Below, one piece after another: positions 43,179 through 54,302 of a stretch of 64,000 bases of DNA. Made by a program: the position numbers and the translations under genes. Numbering within the stretch: position 1 is the stretch's first letter; the number at the start of each line of letters is the position of its first letter. The notes under the pieces were generated by a model. The model was not told where the DNA came from and ran no database searches. It worked only from the letters and a program-made list of their open reading frames with translations. Where the stretch lies: contig OZ020517.1 in the NCBI GenBank assembly GCA_963971425.1, forward strand, positions 1,738,501 to 1,802,500, in the 5' to 3' direction. The stretch is from Bryoerythrophyllum caledonicum (Eukaryota > Streptophyta > Bryopsida > Pottiales > Pottiaceae).

Positions 43179-45828
43179 ATGCGGGTGTCGGTGGACCCGA
43201 GCGAGGTGCGTTTTGTTTTCGATTCTCTCGTTTGGATGCGGTTGTTGGAATTTGTAAAAATTGTGTTTTGGTGGCAGGTTGAGGAGCTTGCGTGGTTGGT
43301 GAAGGATAATCTCTACACGAAGCACTTGGTGCTCTCTGCTGAAGAGCTTTTCGTGGAGTTTTTACAGCCTGATTATGTGTAAGTGATTTCATTTGTGTAT
43401 GTGACTGATTTGTTTTGTCTATGTGCATGTGTGTTGGCGAGATGAAAAAGGTTTAGTGATTTTCTGTTCAGGCACAGTGATGTGAGAGGCAGTTTTGTGG
43501 AGGATTCTAAGGCAAGCTGCTGCGATGATGGTGCAGAGGCGGAGCGAGTTTGGAGCTGGAGCCGATGCTTTCGTATCAGCGCATGCTTCTGCACCGGCTG
43601 GCTGATTGCTTCGGGTTCTCTTCTCTTCCTTACATGTGCATGATAACCATGAGAGATATGTGATTGGCAGCTCGTAAACCTGAGAGAAATCCTGTGTTTC
43701 TACTGGTGTTGCTGTGTACTTTCGTATCACGAGCTTAGGCTTTTAGGTGCGTCAGGGGCTTTGCCAAGGTTTGTGTTTCTTTGGAGAGTTGATTTATAAG
43801 GTGTTGTGTATTGGTTGCGTTTTGGGGTTGGGTTTCTGATGGCCCTGTTGATTTAAAAACAATGCTGTGTTTTGTTTTACAGACTAGTGCACGAATCTGT
43901 AGGTGAAGGAGACAACAGACGTATTGTGATCGAAAAATGTGAAGAGTCAAAAACGTGTGCATATCTATCCTTTGTAGCCAATTTCGTATGTGGAGTGTAG
44001 ATATTACTGTCCATCATGCGTTCCTTTGAACAAGCTCCTTTTTCTTTTTAATGTTTCAGTCATTAAGACCTTCACATGAGTATCTCACGATTCTCTTTGT
44101 AATCGATTGCATGCTTACGCTTAGATGGTGTTTTCTACCTTGGAGCGGACTCGCTACTACTGACTACTGGACTCTTCCCAATGCTTCTCGGTGGTGTTTT
44201 CCAGACCTTTAATGCTCGTGAGTGATGTTTTGGAGAGCTGCTATGGAGAGGTGCACCATGCACCTGCCAATCGGCAACTACTACTTCGTGCTCCTACTGG
44301 AACAGGTTCGTTGCACTTGTTTGGCATAACTCTTACGTGAGCTTACGAAGCTCATAATGATACAGGTTCATTTTACGCTATATTTCCAGAAATGATTGCT
44401 CGGCAGGTATCCAAGCATACATCTGTTTGAGAGATGTTGCTCAAGAGTCTCCTTTTGTTTTACTGATACTGAAGTTGGAGAGTTTTGCCAGGCGACCAAA
44501 CAAATCAGCCTTCAGTGCAATCGCCAGCTTTATCTTTGGAAGAACGAGAAGCCGCTTACCAGGCCGCTCGGGAGCGCATATTCTCAGACAGAGCATCGGT
44601 TTCTCCGGAGAGTTCATCAGAGCAAAGAGAGACGCAACGAGCCAGACCTGTGCCAGCTGTGGCCCGGCGAATGATAGCCCATGCTCTGGGAAAACCTCAA
44701 GTCTTGACGGCGGACTTTCCACCAAATGAAGTTGTACGAACACGCTTGCTTCTCTCGTTCACATCATTGTTTCGAACCCTTCAAATGTTAGTTTAGATTC
44801 GTGTACAGATTCCTACATCTTTCCCGTGACTTTCTTGGTGCAGATCAGTACAAGTTTGGAAGACGTACCAGCCTCAGAAGCACCAAAGGAGGAGGCTCCA
44901 AGGCACTCCCCTGCAAAAGCAGCGAGGCGAATGCTCACTCAAGCTCTAGGGTTTCCCGTGTCCAGTCCATCATCTCGAGGCCCAGAGAGGAAAGTCACGA
45001 TCAACCAAAGTCACAGCATTACTATCGAGGCCGGTCTCAGGCCTTCATCGGAGACAGATGTGGCATTTTTAGCCACCGAAACCCCTTCGAATGGCTTCAT
45101 ACCTCTGGAAATTGATGAAGGTTTGCGATTCCGGGACGCTGCAGTGAAGGATGTGCATTCGGCCGATCACAGTGGAGCTAGTCAACAGTATGTATTCTCT
45201 CCATATTCGTTGCAGTCTATTCTCATCTGTGTATACGTGTTGTAGTTAGGTCAGTTTGTCTTTGAAGTGCTACTAGACGTTCCTCGTGGATAAAGTTTAC
45301 GTTTTTGCAATCCTGAAACCATCTATTCTTCCTGGCAGAACTTCTGGAGCAACCTCAGCCAGGTCCTTGCGCAAGGATCGACCTGGGGCAGCTGCTGGGA
45401 GAATGTTTGCTCAGGCTTTGGGCCTTCCCCATTCTTCAAACTCGGAGACCGTTGCAGATAGCACCGCAAAACCGATGCGGAATCGAAGTAAAGGAGGCAA
45501 GGAACCACCCATCAATTCTAATAATGTATCGATGTGCATCGGTGATGACAGGAATAGCTTCTTGGATCAGTCTGTTCATTTACTAACTAGCAGAGCTTCA
45601 GAGGAGAGAGAAAAACCGAAAAGTTTAGACCGTAGTAAAGTTGAGGTTGTTTTACAGGCAGACCTGCGAAAAGGAGGTAGCAGGGAGGGTCACAAGCTTG
45701 AAAGTTCACATCTAAGGTCCAAAAACCATGTCTTTCAAGAAGATCAAGAGACAGGAGAGCTGTTTTTGACGTCCAACCGAATAATAAGAAATGGGTCGCA
45801 AAACAACTGCCTTAAAGATATTATGTAA
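43179..45828 (+). CDS. R3H-domain nucleic-acid-binding protein
   Basis: R3H domains bind single-stranded nucleic acid; plant members with this layout are presumed RNA-binding. Exons in phase: 43179-43205, 43278-43378 (VEELAWLVKDNLYTKHLVLS), 43537-43614 (LELEPMLSYQRMLLHRLADC), 43883 to about 43954 (LVHESVGEGDNRRIVIEKCE). The gap to 44490 may hold an exon I cannot place. Then about 44492-44730 (SLEEREAAYQAARERIFSD and VARRMIAHALGKP), about 44845-45187, and 45339-45828. The R3H core residues R and H are in QRMLLHRLAD. A 12-residue motif is present three times: ARRMIAHALGKP, ARRMLTQALGFP and AGRMFAQALGLP. The 5' UTR has a pyrimidine-rich leader near 43000. No lesion is visible. Confidence 0.82.
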
Positions 45829-47060
45829 GGCAAACTGGTAAAGAGCGCATCGCATTGTGTAGTTCGAACTTCTGATTATGCTTCAAGGACACTGCTAAGT
45901 TTAAAGATCGATTGTAGTCTTTTGTCCGCTACTGTAGTCGTTTTTCGCCCGGTGTACCATAGACAATATTTAGTAGGAGGTTCAGTACATAAACAACATA
46001 TGTTCTGGTTGCAAATATAGGAAGAGTCTGAAGATTGTGTTTCAGTTGCATTGTTGGTGCAACCTTCCCCATCCTAAGGCCATGTTCCTGACACCCCATA
46101 ATAGTATTGCAGCTGTAACAGCATTTTCACATGCTGATGCATAACTACTCATTTTATTTCTGCTTGGATGGTAACGTTCCTTTATTGTAAGTCCTTACTC
46201 TTCTTCAGTTCGAGCCCATTTGATTACATGGGCTTGGCTTATGTGAATTGTAAAATCATGTTGAAGTATTCTACAGTCATCACTTATTTTTTTGATAAGT
46301 AACACCATTGTTGATCAAGCATCTTGTTCATTCTGTCTAGAACTGGGTATGTAGTCAACATTGCCAGTTTGTGAACAGATAGAGCAACATGATATGTCCT
46401 CCCATTGAATGATATGTCCTTTAGGAATGGGATACTTTCCTTGTATTATTGATTGTGAGTCTGTGATTACTGTAACTTCATGTCCTTGGCTTCACACATG
46501 CTCCTTTACTGTGCTAAAAGTTCACATGGAGAGTTGAGTGCAAAAGTAGGCTAGGTGCAGTGCTGATGTTGATGGCACATCCAAATGTCCATGGCACATC
46601 CAAATGTCCATGATGCATCACCAGGTACAGTTTCCAGCATCTGAAAGTGAAAAGAAATATTTTATTGAATTTACAAATTAATAAAAGCCAGACGTGAAGA
46701 GTGGGGCATGTCTTGTGGAAGTCTCCTCAATGGAGTATGCTGACAAAGTGCACAGAGTTGCATATGCCATGGCTTGTAAAGAATGCCAAACCTCCAACGA
46801 TTAGCTTACTGTTTACTCCACCACGTCTACTGTACTGCAGTACTACCTGGATGCCATGCCTGTGATGTGACAATCAGGATTTCACACGCAATACTTTTGC
46901 TGTCCCCGACCCACGTTGAGGACATCAAATAAAAAAGATGGATGAAGTCCACTGCTGTCAGTGCATAATCATAAAAACACAACACTTTTATAAGAGTGTT
47001 TAATTGTACAGCATGGGTTTATCATGCCACATTTGGAGGTAGTAGTTCCAGAGTGCATGC
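45829..47060. other. 3' flank of the R3H gene and intergenic sequence
   Basis: No gene recognised. A short tandem duplication, GGCACATCCAAATGTCCAT, lies at about 46574-46612. Confidence 0.4.
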
Positions 47061-47067
47061 ATTATCA

Positions 47068-47644
47068 GGGCCAGGCCGCTTCACACCAGGCCGAGTCGAG
47101 AGTCCGTCCGTCAAAATTTCTGCCCAAACTATGGCAAGAGTCCAAACTTTTGGATTAAAAAAACATTAAAATACATATATTGAAGTCTTTGGGCAGCTAT
47201 GGTGTGAAGCCCCAAAGCCCAAGTTCAAAGTCCAAACCCCATATCATGACGCCAACAAAAGTCAGCCCCAAAAAATCAGCCAATATAAATCAGCTAGGAA
47301 GATCAGTCAAAAAAATCAGCAAATAAAATTAGCCATAAAATTCGGCCTCTTTCAACTAACGCTCTAGATCTTGTCAGATTTTGATTATTTTATTGAAAAA
47401 ATTGACGGACTCTCGAAAAAAGTTTGGATTGACTAAAAACGGCGACCCAAGTTTTGCTTGAGAGTCCGTCGCCTTGGCACCAAAACTCTCCAAAAGTACT
47501 GCCATGTAGGCACATTGGAAGACGACGACCTTTGGACTTTGGCCTTTGGTGTGAAGGCTGAGAGGCCGGACTTTGGCCATTCAAGCAATCTCATTGGTGG
47601 AAACCGACGGACTCTTGACTCGGGCGTAAGGTGCGAAGCGGCCC
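47068..47644. mobile_element. MITE related to the Harbinger-like element
   Basis: Inverted ends: GGGCCAGGCCGCTTCACACC and GAGAGTCCGTC on the left; complement of GGGCCGCTTCGCACCTTACG with AAGAGTCCGTC on the right. The left half is the reverse complement of segments at 31250-31422, the right half matches the reverse complement of 30500-30720. No clean target duplication. Confidence 0.6.
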
Positions 47645-48192
47645 TTGGTGCACATAGGGTGGAAAGGGGAAATAGTAGCCTGCCTTCCTTTTCCAATGCA
47701 TGAGCCAAGAATGAAAACATGGAGTGAGAACCCTTGGAACTAAGTGGTTTTTAATTTTTTATAAATCTCAAAAAGAGAAAATCTCATTTGTATAAATAGT
47801 CCAAGATAACAATTATTTATAATGGTTAAACAAGTTTCAAATAAATCTATGCTTCATTTTTAAATATTTTTTTCAATTTGTTTGGAATACAATTGAAGCT
47901 CCAAAACTCAAATGTGAATAAGATCAACCCTTGTTATCCCCATCGTAGTTGCTTCAAGTGAACCCTAATAATCAATGGGCAATGGACTCTACTAGGTTTG
48001 TAACCCTTAGTCAAATCCTTCTTGCCTCTGCACAATGGATTTGATAAGCTATGTGTTGCTTGAATAAGTGCATCATATGTATGTATGTATATATATATCT
48101 CTCTAATTTAATGTAATATTCTCTTTAAAATTATCAAAGTGAGAGTAAAAATGGCTCAGGGTCTTAATAATGGATCCTATTAAATACTTTGG

Positions 48193-48290
48193 TCAAGTGT
48201 TGCACCAAGCCTTAGACTCAAGAGGGTGGAGGCAGCGACGCTATCTTGTGAACAATGAGCAGCGAGCGGCGAGCGGTGAGCATAAAAAAT
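48193..48290 (+). repeat. Left inverted terminal repeat of the large MULE
   Basis: Pairs with 59966-60226. The best stretches are GTTGCACCAAGCCT, GCTATCTTGTGA and the GCGAGCGGCGAGC run. Confidence 0.65.
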
Positions 48291-48650
48291 CCTAAAATCT
48301 GGAATTCTATTGTCAATTTTTTGAGAAAAACGTGAAATTTGAGGTTCTTTCAGTCGATTATCAAGTTTTGGTGAATTTTTTTCAAAAAACATCTAATTTA
48401 AGGAATTGCCCTATAGCCGTGGTAACTAGCGAAATTGGGTGTTTTTAATTTATTTCGGTCTTTTAGAGTTCCCTGCTTTAGTTTAAGGGTATGTCATTTT
48501 GTTTTTTTTGGAACCCCTACATTTGTAAATTGCCATATTAGGTTACAAAGCAGATATTTACTTAGGTTCAAGACAACGTCGCGGTAGAATATCATACGAA
48601 GCGGACAATTTTGGACAATACTTGCTGATTTATGATATTGTTGATCTTTG

Positions 48651-48735
48651 GATACAACGGGTATCACCTAGGTATTAAGTGGATATTTCATTGGTATTAA
48701 ACCGGTACCACATTCGATTTACATGGGTATTAACT
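48651..48735. repeat. Subterminal GGTAT iterons, left
   Basis: ACAACGGGTATC is followed by repeated GGTATT, GGATATT, GGTATT, GGTACC and GGGTATT at roughly 10-16 base spacing. A similar cluster lies near the right end at 59576-59680. Confidence 0.55.
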
Positions 48736-49038
48736 TTTAACTATGAATTGCACGGAAATCACCTTCCCATTCCATGCATATCAACGGTACAAATGTTTCA
48801 TTCTTTTTCCACAATATTGGCAGTCTCCATTTCTCATGACTTCTGTATAAAATCGTCCACTTCAAACTGTAGAACATGCTAAGTACAGGAATCTACTGCT
48901 CAGAATAATATAATGAAATATATTAATTGAATTCATGACCATCAGCTATAGTCATGAAATCAATGACGGACTGAGTATGTATACATGATGCTTCACTTGA
49001 GCAACCTAGAAACATAGATACTTCAGATACAGACGACT

Positions 49039-52000
49039 TCAGCACCTTCCTGACGCTCGTTTGGTGATGTTGGCAAGCTCGAGAATGCGCGTAACTTCGT
49101 TAAAGCTGTAGCTTGGAGCATGCATGAACATGTCCTCTTTGTAGTCCATCTTACTTAGGTAACGTAAGATGTAATACACATGTTTGCAATACTTCCATTG
49201 CCCCTTCTTTCCCAACGCTTTGGATTGCATCTTCAAAAAATCACGGCATGAGCATCCTGGGAGGTCCGTAAACGTGACGCAATAGGACTTGTCCTTCCCC
49301 ATGTCAAGAGTGATAATGCATCCCCATCCCGGATACGGTATGGCAAACAGGTTCGAGACGTAGCAGTTATTCATAAGAGCTGCGCTTGACCACTTGTTGC
49401 GTTGGTCAATTGTGGGAGCATTTGTTGTTCTACGAATCACGTAGCCATTCCGAAAGTTGTGGTGAGAATTGGGATTTGTTGGAATGGGGAAGTGAGAACG
49501 CGGAAGAGGCATGTCCATAGACACTTGGAATTGTCTTCGTGGTGAAAGAGCTCCACGCTGTTGCAATTGGAAACTTGCTTCCTCCAATGCTAAAACCTCA
49601 TGCACAGTTAAATTTGTGCCAAGTTCCACAGGCCACGATATTGGAACTGATGGCCAATCCATGGCAAATGCTTTCTTCAACCCCTTTACACAGCGGCCTA
49701 CATCATCTGGACAAAACCAAACTCCACAGTAACATTACAGGGCAATCTGTAATCCTTCGTCATACCCGAATAGGTGGGGGCGGGAGTTCCATGACTTCCA
49801 CATACAACTTTGGTGTTGCAGGGCTCACTAGTATCAGCGTGCAATGCTTGGCATTTTCAAGCACTTTTTGGAGAGCCGAGCAATGTGCCACTTAGACGGA
49901 TCACAGTCCGATTCAAGAACGGATGTTGTATGTTGGACACCAGAGTCGTGTCCGCCAAGGGCCTCTTCGATGCGAGCCCGAGTCACCCTTTTACCATAGG
50001 GGGGAATTGAATAGTTCACCGTATCGGACCTGTGCGAATCATGAGACAACCCGGGTGGCATGTCAAGCTTGCGCTTCGTGGATCCAAAAACCTCCGCACC
50101 TTCTAAGCCATATGTCCTGGTTAGTAAATCCTCAGCTCCGGGGAAGTTCCTAACAACATTAGCTATGAGTTTAGGATCACTCAAACATTGTGCGGATTGC
50201 AACCGAAGCGTACCTTTGTCCGGACCTTTTCCCAACGCGCCGCCCTTCAACCATGCTCAATACGAAGTAATTTGCATGAAAGCTCGGATGAGGTCGTCTA
50301 CGGTTGCTGCGTATAGACACGTCATTGTGTTTCCGGAGTGTTAGAGCCATCGATTGTGGACTGTTTCGGCAAGGTTGTAGGAAGGCATGTCAGCCCTCTC
50401 GTCAAGCGTCAGATCCTGAGGAAACGCAACAATCGTCAATAAAAAGAGGTTGATTACTGTGAAGGATTTAATGGAATGTAAACTATATAGAGCATGAAGA
50501 CCGCTTACAAACTGCATTGCGCCGCCCCATTGTCGATAACAGAAGTGCCAGAATGCTATTCAATCCTCGAGAGCACGACGTCCGATTTCGGTAGTGGCAC
50601 TAGATGACAACCACTATGCTCAAATTACATTGTACTGAGCTTCAGCCTCGTCATGGATCTTCGCATTTTTCGAGATTTTGGAGAGGGCAATAAGTTGCTC
50701 TTGGAAGCCAGGAAGAATACTTTTGGAGGTCGCACGCTGAAGACACTTTGTCCAATGAAATAAGCATGTTCGTTCTCTATTATCTATGGGCTTGTCCTTG
50801 TCACCGCTGCCATATACTCGCCGAACGGCATGCCAATTCGCACGAGCACTATCAGCCATGAAGCCTTTGAAGTTAATGTCTTCTAGGCCATGCTGTCTCA
50901 TTGTATCATTTAGATTCTTCCAGAACAACTATTGTGCTTGAGCATCCTCGGATTGCATATCGCACATGGCAATTGTCATTACCTTACAATATTTGTTGTC
51001 GTACACATGACATGCCATGGTAGTCCAATCCTTGACTCGTTTGACATGATCAAACATCAACCAACAATCTTCAAGGTCATTCCTGGGTTGCATACGCCTA
51101 ACGAGGTCTACACCACTTCCACATCGGTCGACAGACATTTTAAAAATGAATACTTTACCTTGAGACTGGCCTGGAAACTTGTTTTCGTGGATGAAGACGA
51201 ATTTGGACGACTCCTTCAACTCCATGATGTTGTCCATTACACCCTTCCCTCCACTGTAGAACTTTTTGCACGTGGACACTAGATTCCTTATATTCGGAGA
51301 TGAAAGAGTCTTGAATTGATCAAGGATAGCATCTAAAGATGCTTCTTCAAGGTTGGACAACTTAGATTGTGGACGGATCAGGTAGTCGGAGAGAAAATTC
51401 TTGCTCGCAGCTATGACAATTGTTGAATTAGTAGCCTCTGGCGTACGTTGAACTTCTTTTGCTACGCAATCGTGTATGACGTCCATGGCATCTTGATCTA
51501 CGCCTTTCGAGATTGGATGAAGATGATGCCCCAAATGGATTGCAGCGCGTGTTCGATCGGGATCGATAGATGTCACATAGTATATACGTGCATCACAAAG
51601 AGCAAGACAAATTAGAGGGGTTTGGCAAACCTTACATGAGAGCGTAGATTTCTCGGATGGTGCTCCATTCACTGAAAATAGAGTGAACGCAAATCCGCTC
51701 CACTCGGTATGATTCGAGCGCCCATCGCTTCGTGATTGATAATCACAAGTGATGTTAGGGCACTGTAGATGCCCCGTACATACAGATTTCCGGTACGTAA
51801 GACCAAAATCGTTCTTGATATTTGTAGTCATTGTCTTGCACCACGTGTGACCATCGTATTCTTTACTCATCCCATCTAGGCCCCCCCCAAACTGTGGAGG
51901 AATACCCTCCGGTAGTAGAGGAAGTTCAAATATCATGTCTCCATCATACTTTGGAGGCAAATACTTATCATGTTTCAAATCAAAACTATCGATATCAATT

Positions 52001-52616
52001 CAAGACAACTCAGACCTGGACCCTTTCCTATTACAGGTTTGTTGGACATGAATAAGTATGCTTCGGACATTTCTCAAGCTAGGATGAACTGGGGGCTTCT
52101 CTAAGGAATGAGACGGAGACGCTTGAGCATATGATGGAACTCGGGTAGAAATAGTACGAGTAGCTAACTGATGAGACGAGGTCCAGGGGATCCTTGACTC
52201 ACCAAGGTTCACATCAGAAAGTTCATCTTCCTCTGTATCGCTAAGAATATGGACGCTTGGGATAGACCCAGTGCCTAAACCGGACACGAGTTTGGTATCA
52301 CCAGAATTGATCGGATGAGTCATCACGGCTACGGACGCATGAGCGGCCATTTGAACATCTGTAATACCGAATATTTTGAATGAACCATGACACAAGTTCC
52401 AGAAAAATCCTACCACGTCACTATCTTTCACTTGATAAATAGACTACTCGTGAATACCAACGCTATCATAGACCTCTTGTTTAATGTGGATTGTCTCAGT
52501 CCAATAACCAAAACGAACACATAGCAATGACTCGAAGATACAGACTGTGCCATTGTCGCCAATGGGCACGACAAGTGGAGGGCCGCCTTGATGGCAAGTA
52601 AGAGACGCCATGTACA
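49039..52616 (-). pseudogene. MULE transposase with SWIM zinc finger, stop-riddled but in frame
   Basis: The reading starts at MYMASLTCHQGGPPLVVPIG (52616) and stays in one frame to 49039 apart from one intron (about 50506-50414). Landmarks: a Cys-rich N-terminal segment (CTGHLQCPNITCDY near 51760), MTIAMCDMQSED then FKGFMADSARANWHAVRRVY and RERTCLFHWTK (MULE core, near 50970-50740), DLTLDERADMPSYNLAETVH (50410), and a SWIM finger CSCRDFLKMQSK...WKYCKHVYY (C-x-C-xn-C-x-H, near 49250-49170). About a dozen stops interrupt it (for example 52444-52446, 52000-52002, 50929-50931). Most would be Gln or Arg codons before a C-to-T change. Not translatable as it stands. Confidence 0.85.
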
Positions 52617-52726
52617 TCGACTACCAGAGGCGGTGTGAGGTTCTGTAATGTGCAATGACAACGGAATTGCAAAAGAGAGATAGAACTAGCTTCCCTCCCT
52701 CGTTCAAATATTGTACTCGTAAACAA

Positions 52727-52830
52727 TTGATTACAGCGGAAACATATAATTTTATAAAATGTGAGATTACGGCGGAAATCTAAAATTTATGATAGAGTGA
52801 GATTACGGCGGAAATATATAAATTAAGAAA
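52727..52830. repeat. ~42-bp tandem repeat, about three units
   Basis: GATTACGGCGGAAAT recurs at about 52730 (as GATTACAGCGGAAAC), 52766 and 52800, each followed by an AT-rich spacer. It lies just upstream of the MULE transposase start. Confidence 0.7.
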
Positions 52831-53344
52831 GAATATTCCTTTCCAGCCTGCTGGCGGCTTGAGTGTACAATGCCACAAATTAAGATACAAGTTTAATTTG
52901 GAATTGAAAAGTCGTGAGCTGGAACACCAATTAACAATATTATTGGTTGTCTCGTTGTAATGGGTCATAAATTGATATTTAGCATTTCTTGCCGTCATTA
53001 TTCAAATATGAAGATGCTTTACTTAAATAGAGCCCCGTAATTGACAGCGCCAATAGAAAATTAAATGAGACGGCTATTGTAGGGCTACGCAACAGCTGAT
53101 AAATTACAAGATCTGAGAAAAACTTAAGAATAAGTAGTAGGTTTTTGGTGTTAATGGAAGCAAGACAGAGTAGAACAAGGGCTCTAATACCGCAACGAAG
53201 GAGTATTGCACTCAGTTGTTTGGGCTCATAGGGAGCTTCTGATGTTAAAAGAAAGTGTGGAGGAGCGGTTTGGCTATCGTGTAGATGATGACTAAGATAG
53301 GTGGACGGAAGAAGTAAAGTACCAATTTCTCTAATCCGAAGCAG

Positions 53345-53913
53345 ACGCGGGCCCGAAAGGATTGGCGACCACAACAGTCATTGTTGGCTGCTCAGAACCA
53401 GGAAGTGGAAACATCGGAATCGGGCAAACGATTTAGGGATTTGTCAAGTATCCACTAGGGACCGCATCCCGTCCAATCAAGGATTAAGGTATGTATGTTT
53501 GTCATTTCATTAAATATCTTTGGATTTGGCTAAATAGAAGAATGTCAATAGGTCCCTCTGATCTGGCCTCCCGGTTTGTTATTCAGGAGTCTAGCACCTT
53601 TGTTAGTATTCATGAGCATTTGATCGAGGCATACTCTATAAAAGATAACTCCATGAGAATGTATCAAAGATCCAGTACCGCAGAGACCTTGTTGCAAATA
53701 AATAAGGGATCTGAAGGCAGTATAGGCTAGTGTGACTACCATAATAGTGACTCAAGTGAAGAAATTGGGAGCCCTGGAAATCCATCACGACCCACAATGG
53801 TCGGAAACGGTTCTTCATCAAAGGCATCCGGTATTGGAGTAACGGCTCCACGAAGAGGCGCAGAGGACCTCGCGGATAAATTACCGGAACCTGAGAGGGA
53901 CCCACCAAATCAA
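53345..53913 (+). pseudogene. Possible 5' exons of the MULE cargo gene
   Basis: Open frames with coding-like composition: TVIVGCSEPGSGNIGIGQTI near 53380, then SIGPSDLASRFVIQESSTFV and on to PEPERDPPNQ ending at a GT at 53914. One TAG at 53728-53730 interrupts the second. The last segment ends in phase 0, matching the exon at 54303. I recognise no family. The junction between the two segments does not fit in phase, so their link is uncertain. Confidence 0.35.
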
Positions 53914-54302
53914 GTTTGTCACTATGCGATTGTTTTCTCATCAATGTGTACCCGTTCTGAGTTCATAATAGACTCATCTCATCGTGGTTCTCTTTGGCCA
54001 TAGAGCTCCCTACCAGTCAACTTACACCCAAGAATTAGGGTTTCTGATCCGTTCCAACCTTCTTGGGTTCAGCTCTTTCAGCTCGGCTCATTTCTGAAGA
54101 TGGCTGCGCTGTGTTCATGAGATGGGGAGAGTGGTTCCAAACTGACGTGCATCACACGATTGTGTGTGTAGCCAACATGGCACGTAGTGTATACTAGTAT
54201 GAGTCGCCTGGCTTTGCAGTACCCTAAACCGTCAACTTGCTTGCTTCCGGTTCTTCTTCGCGGTGGATTTTCTGATTCTTGCGAGTTCCATTGTCCTTGC
54301 AG

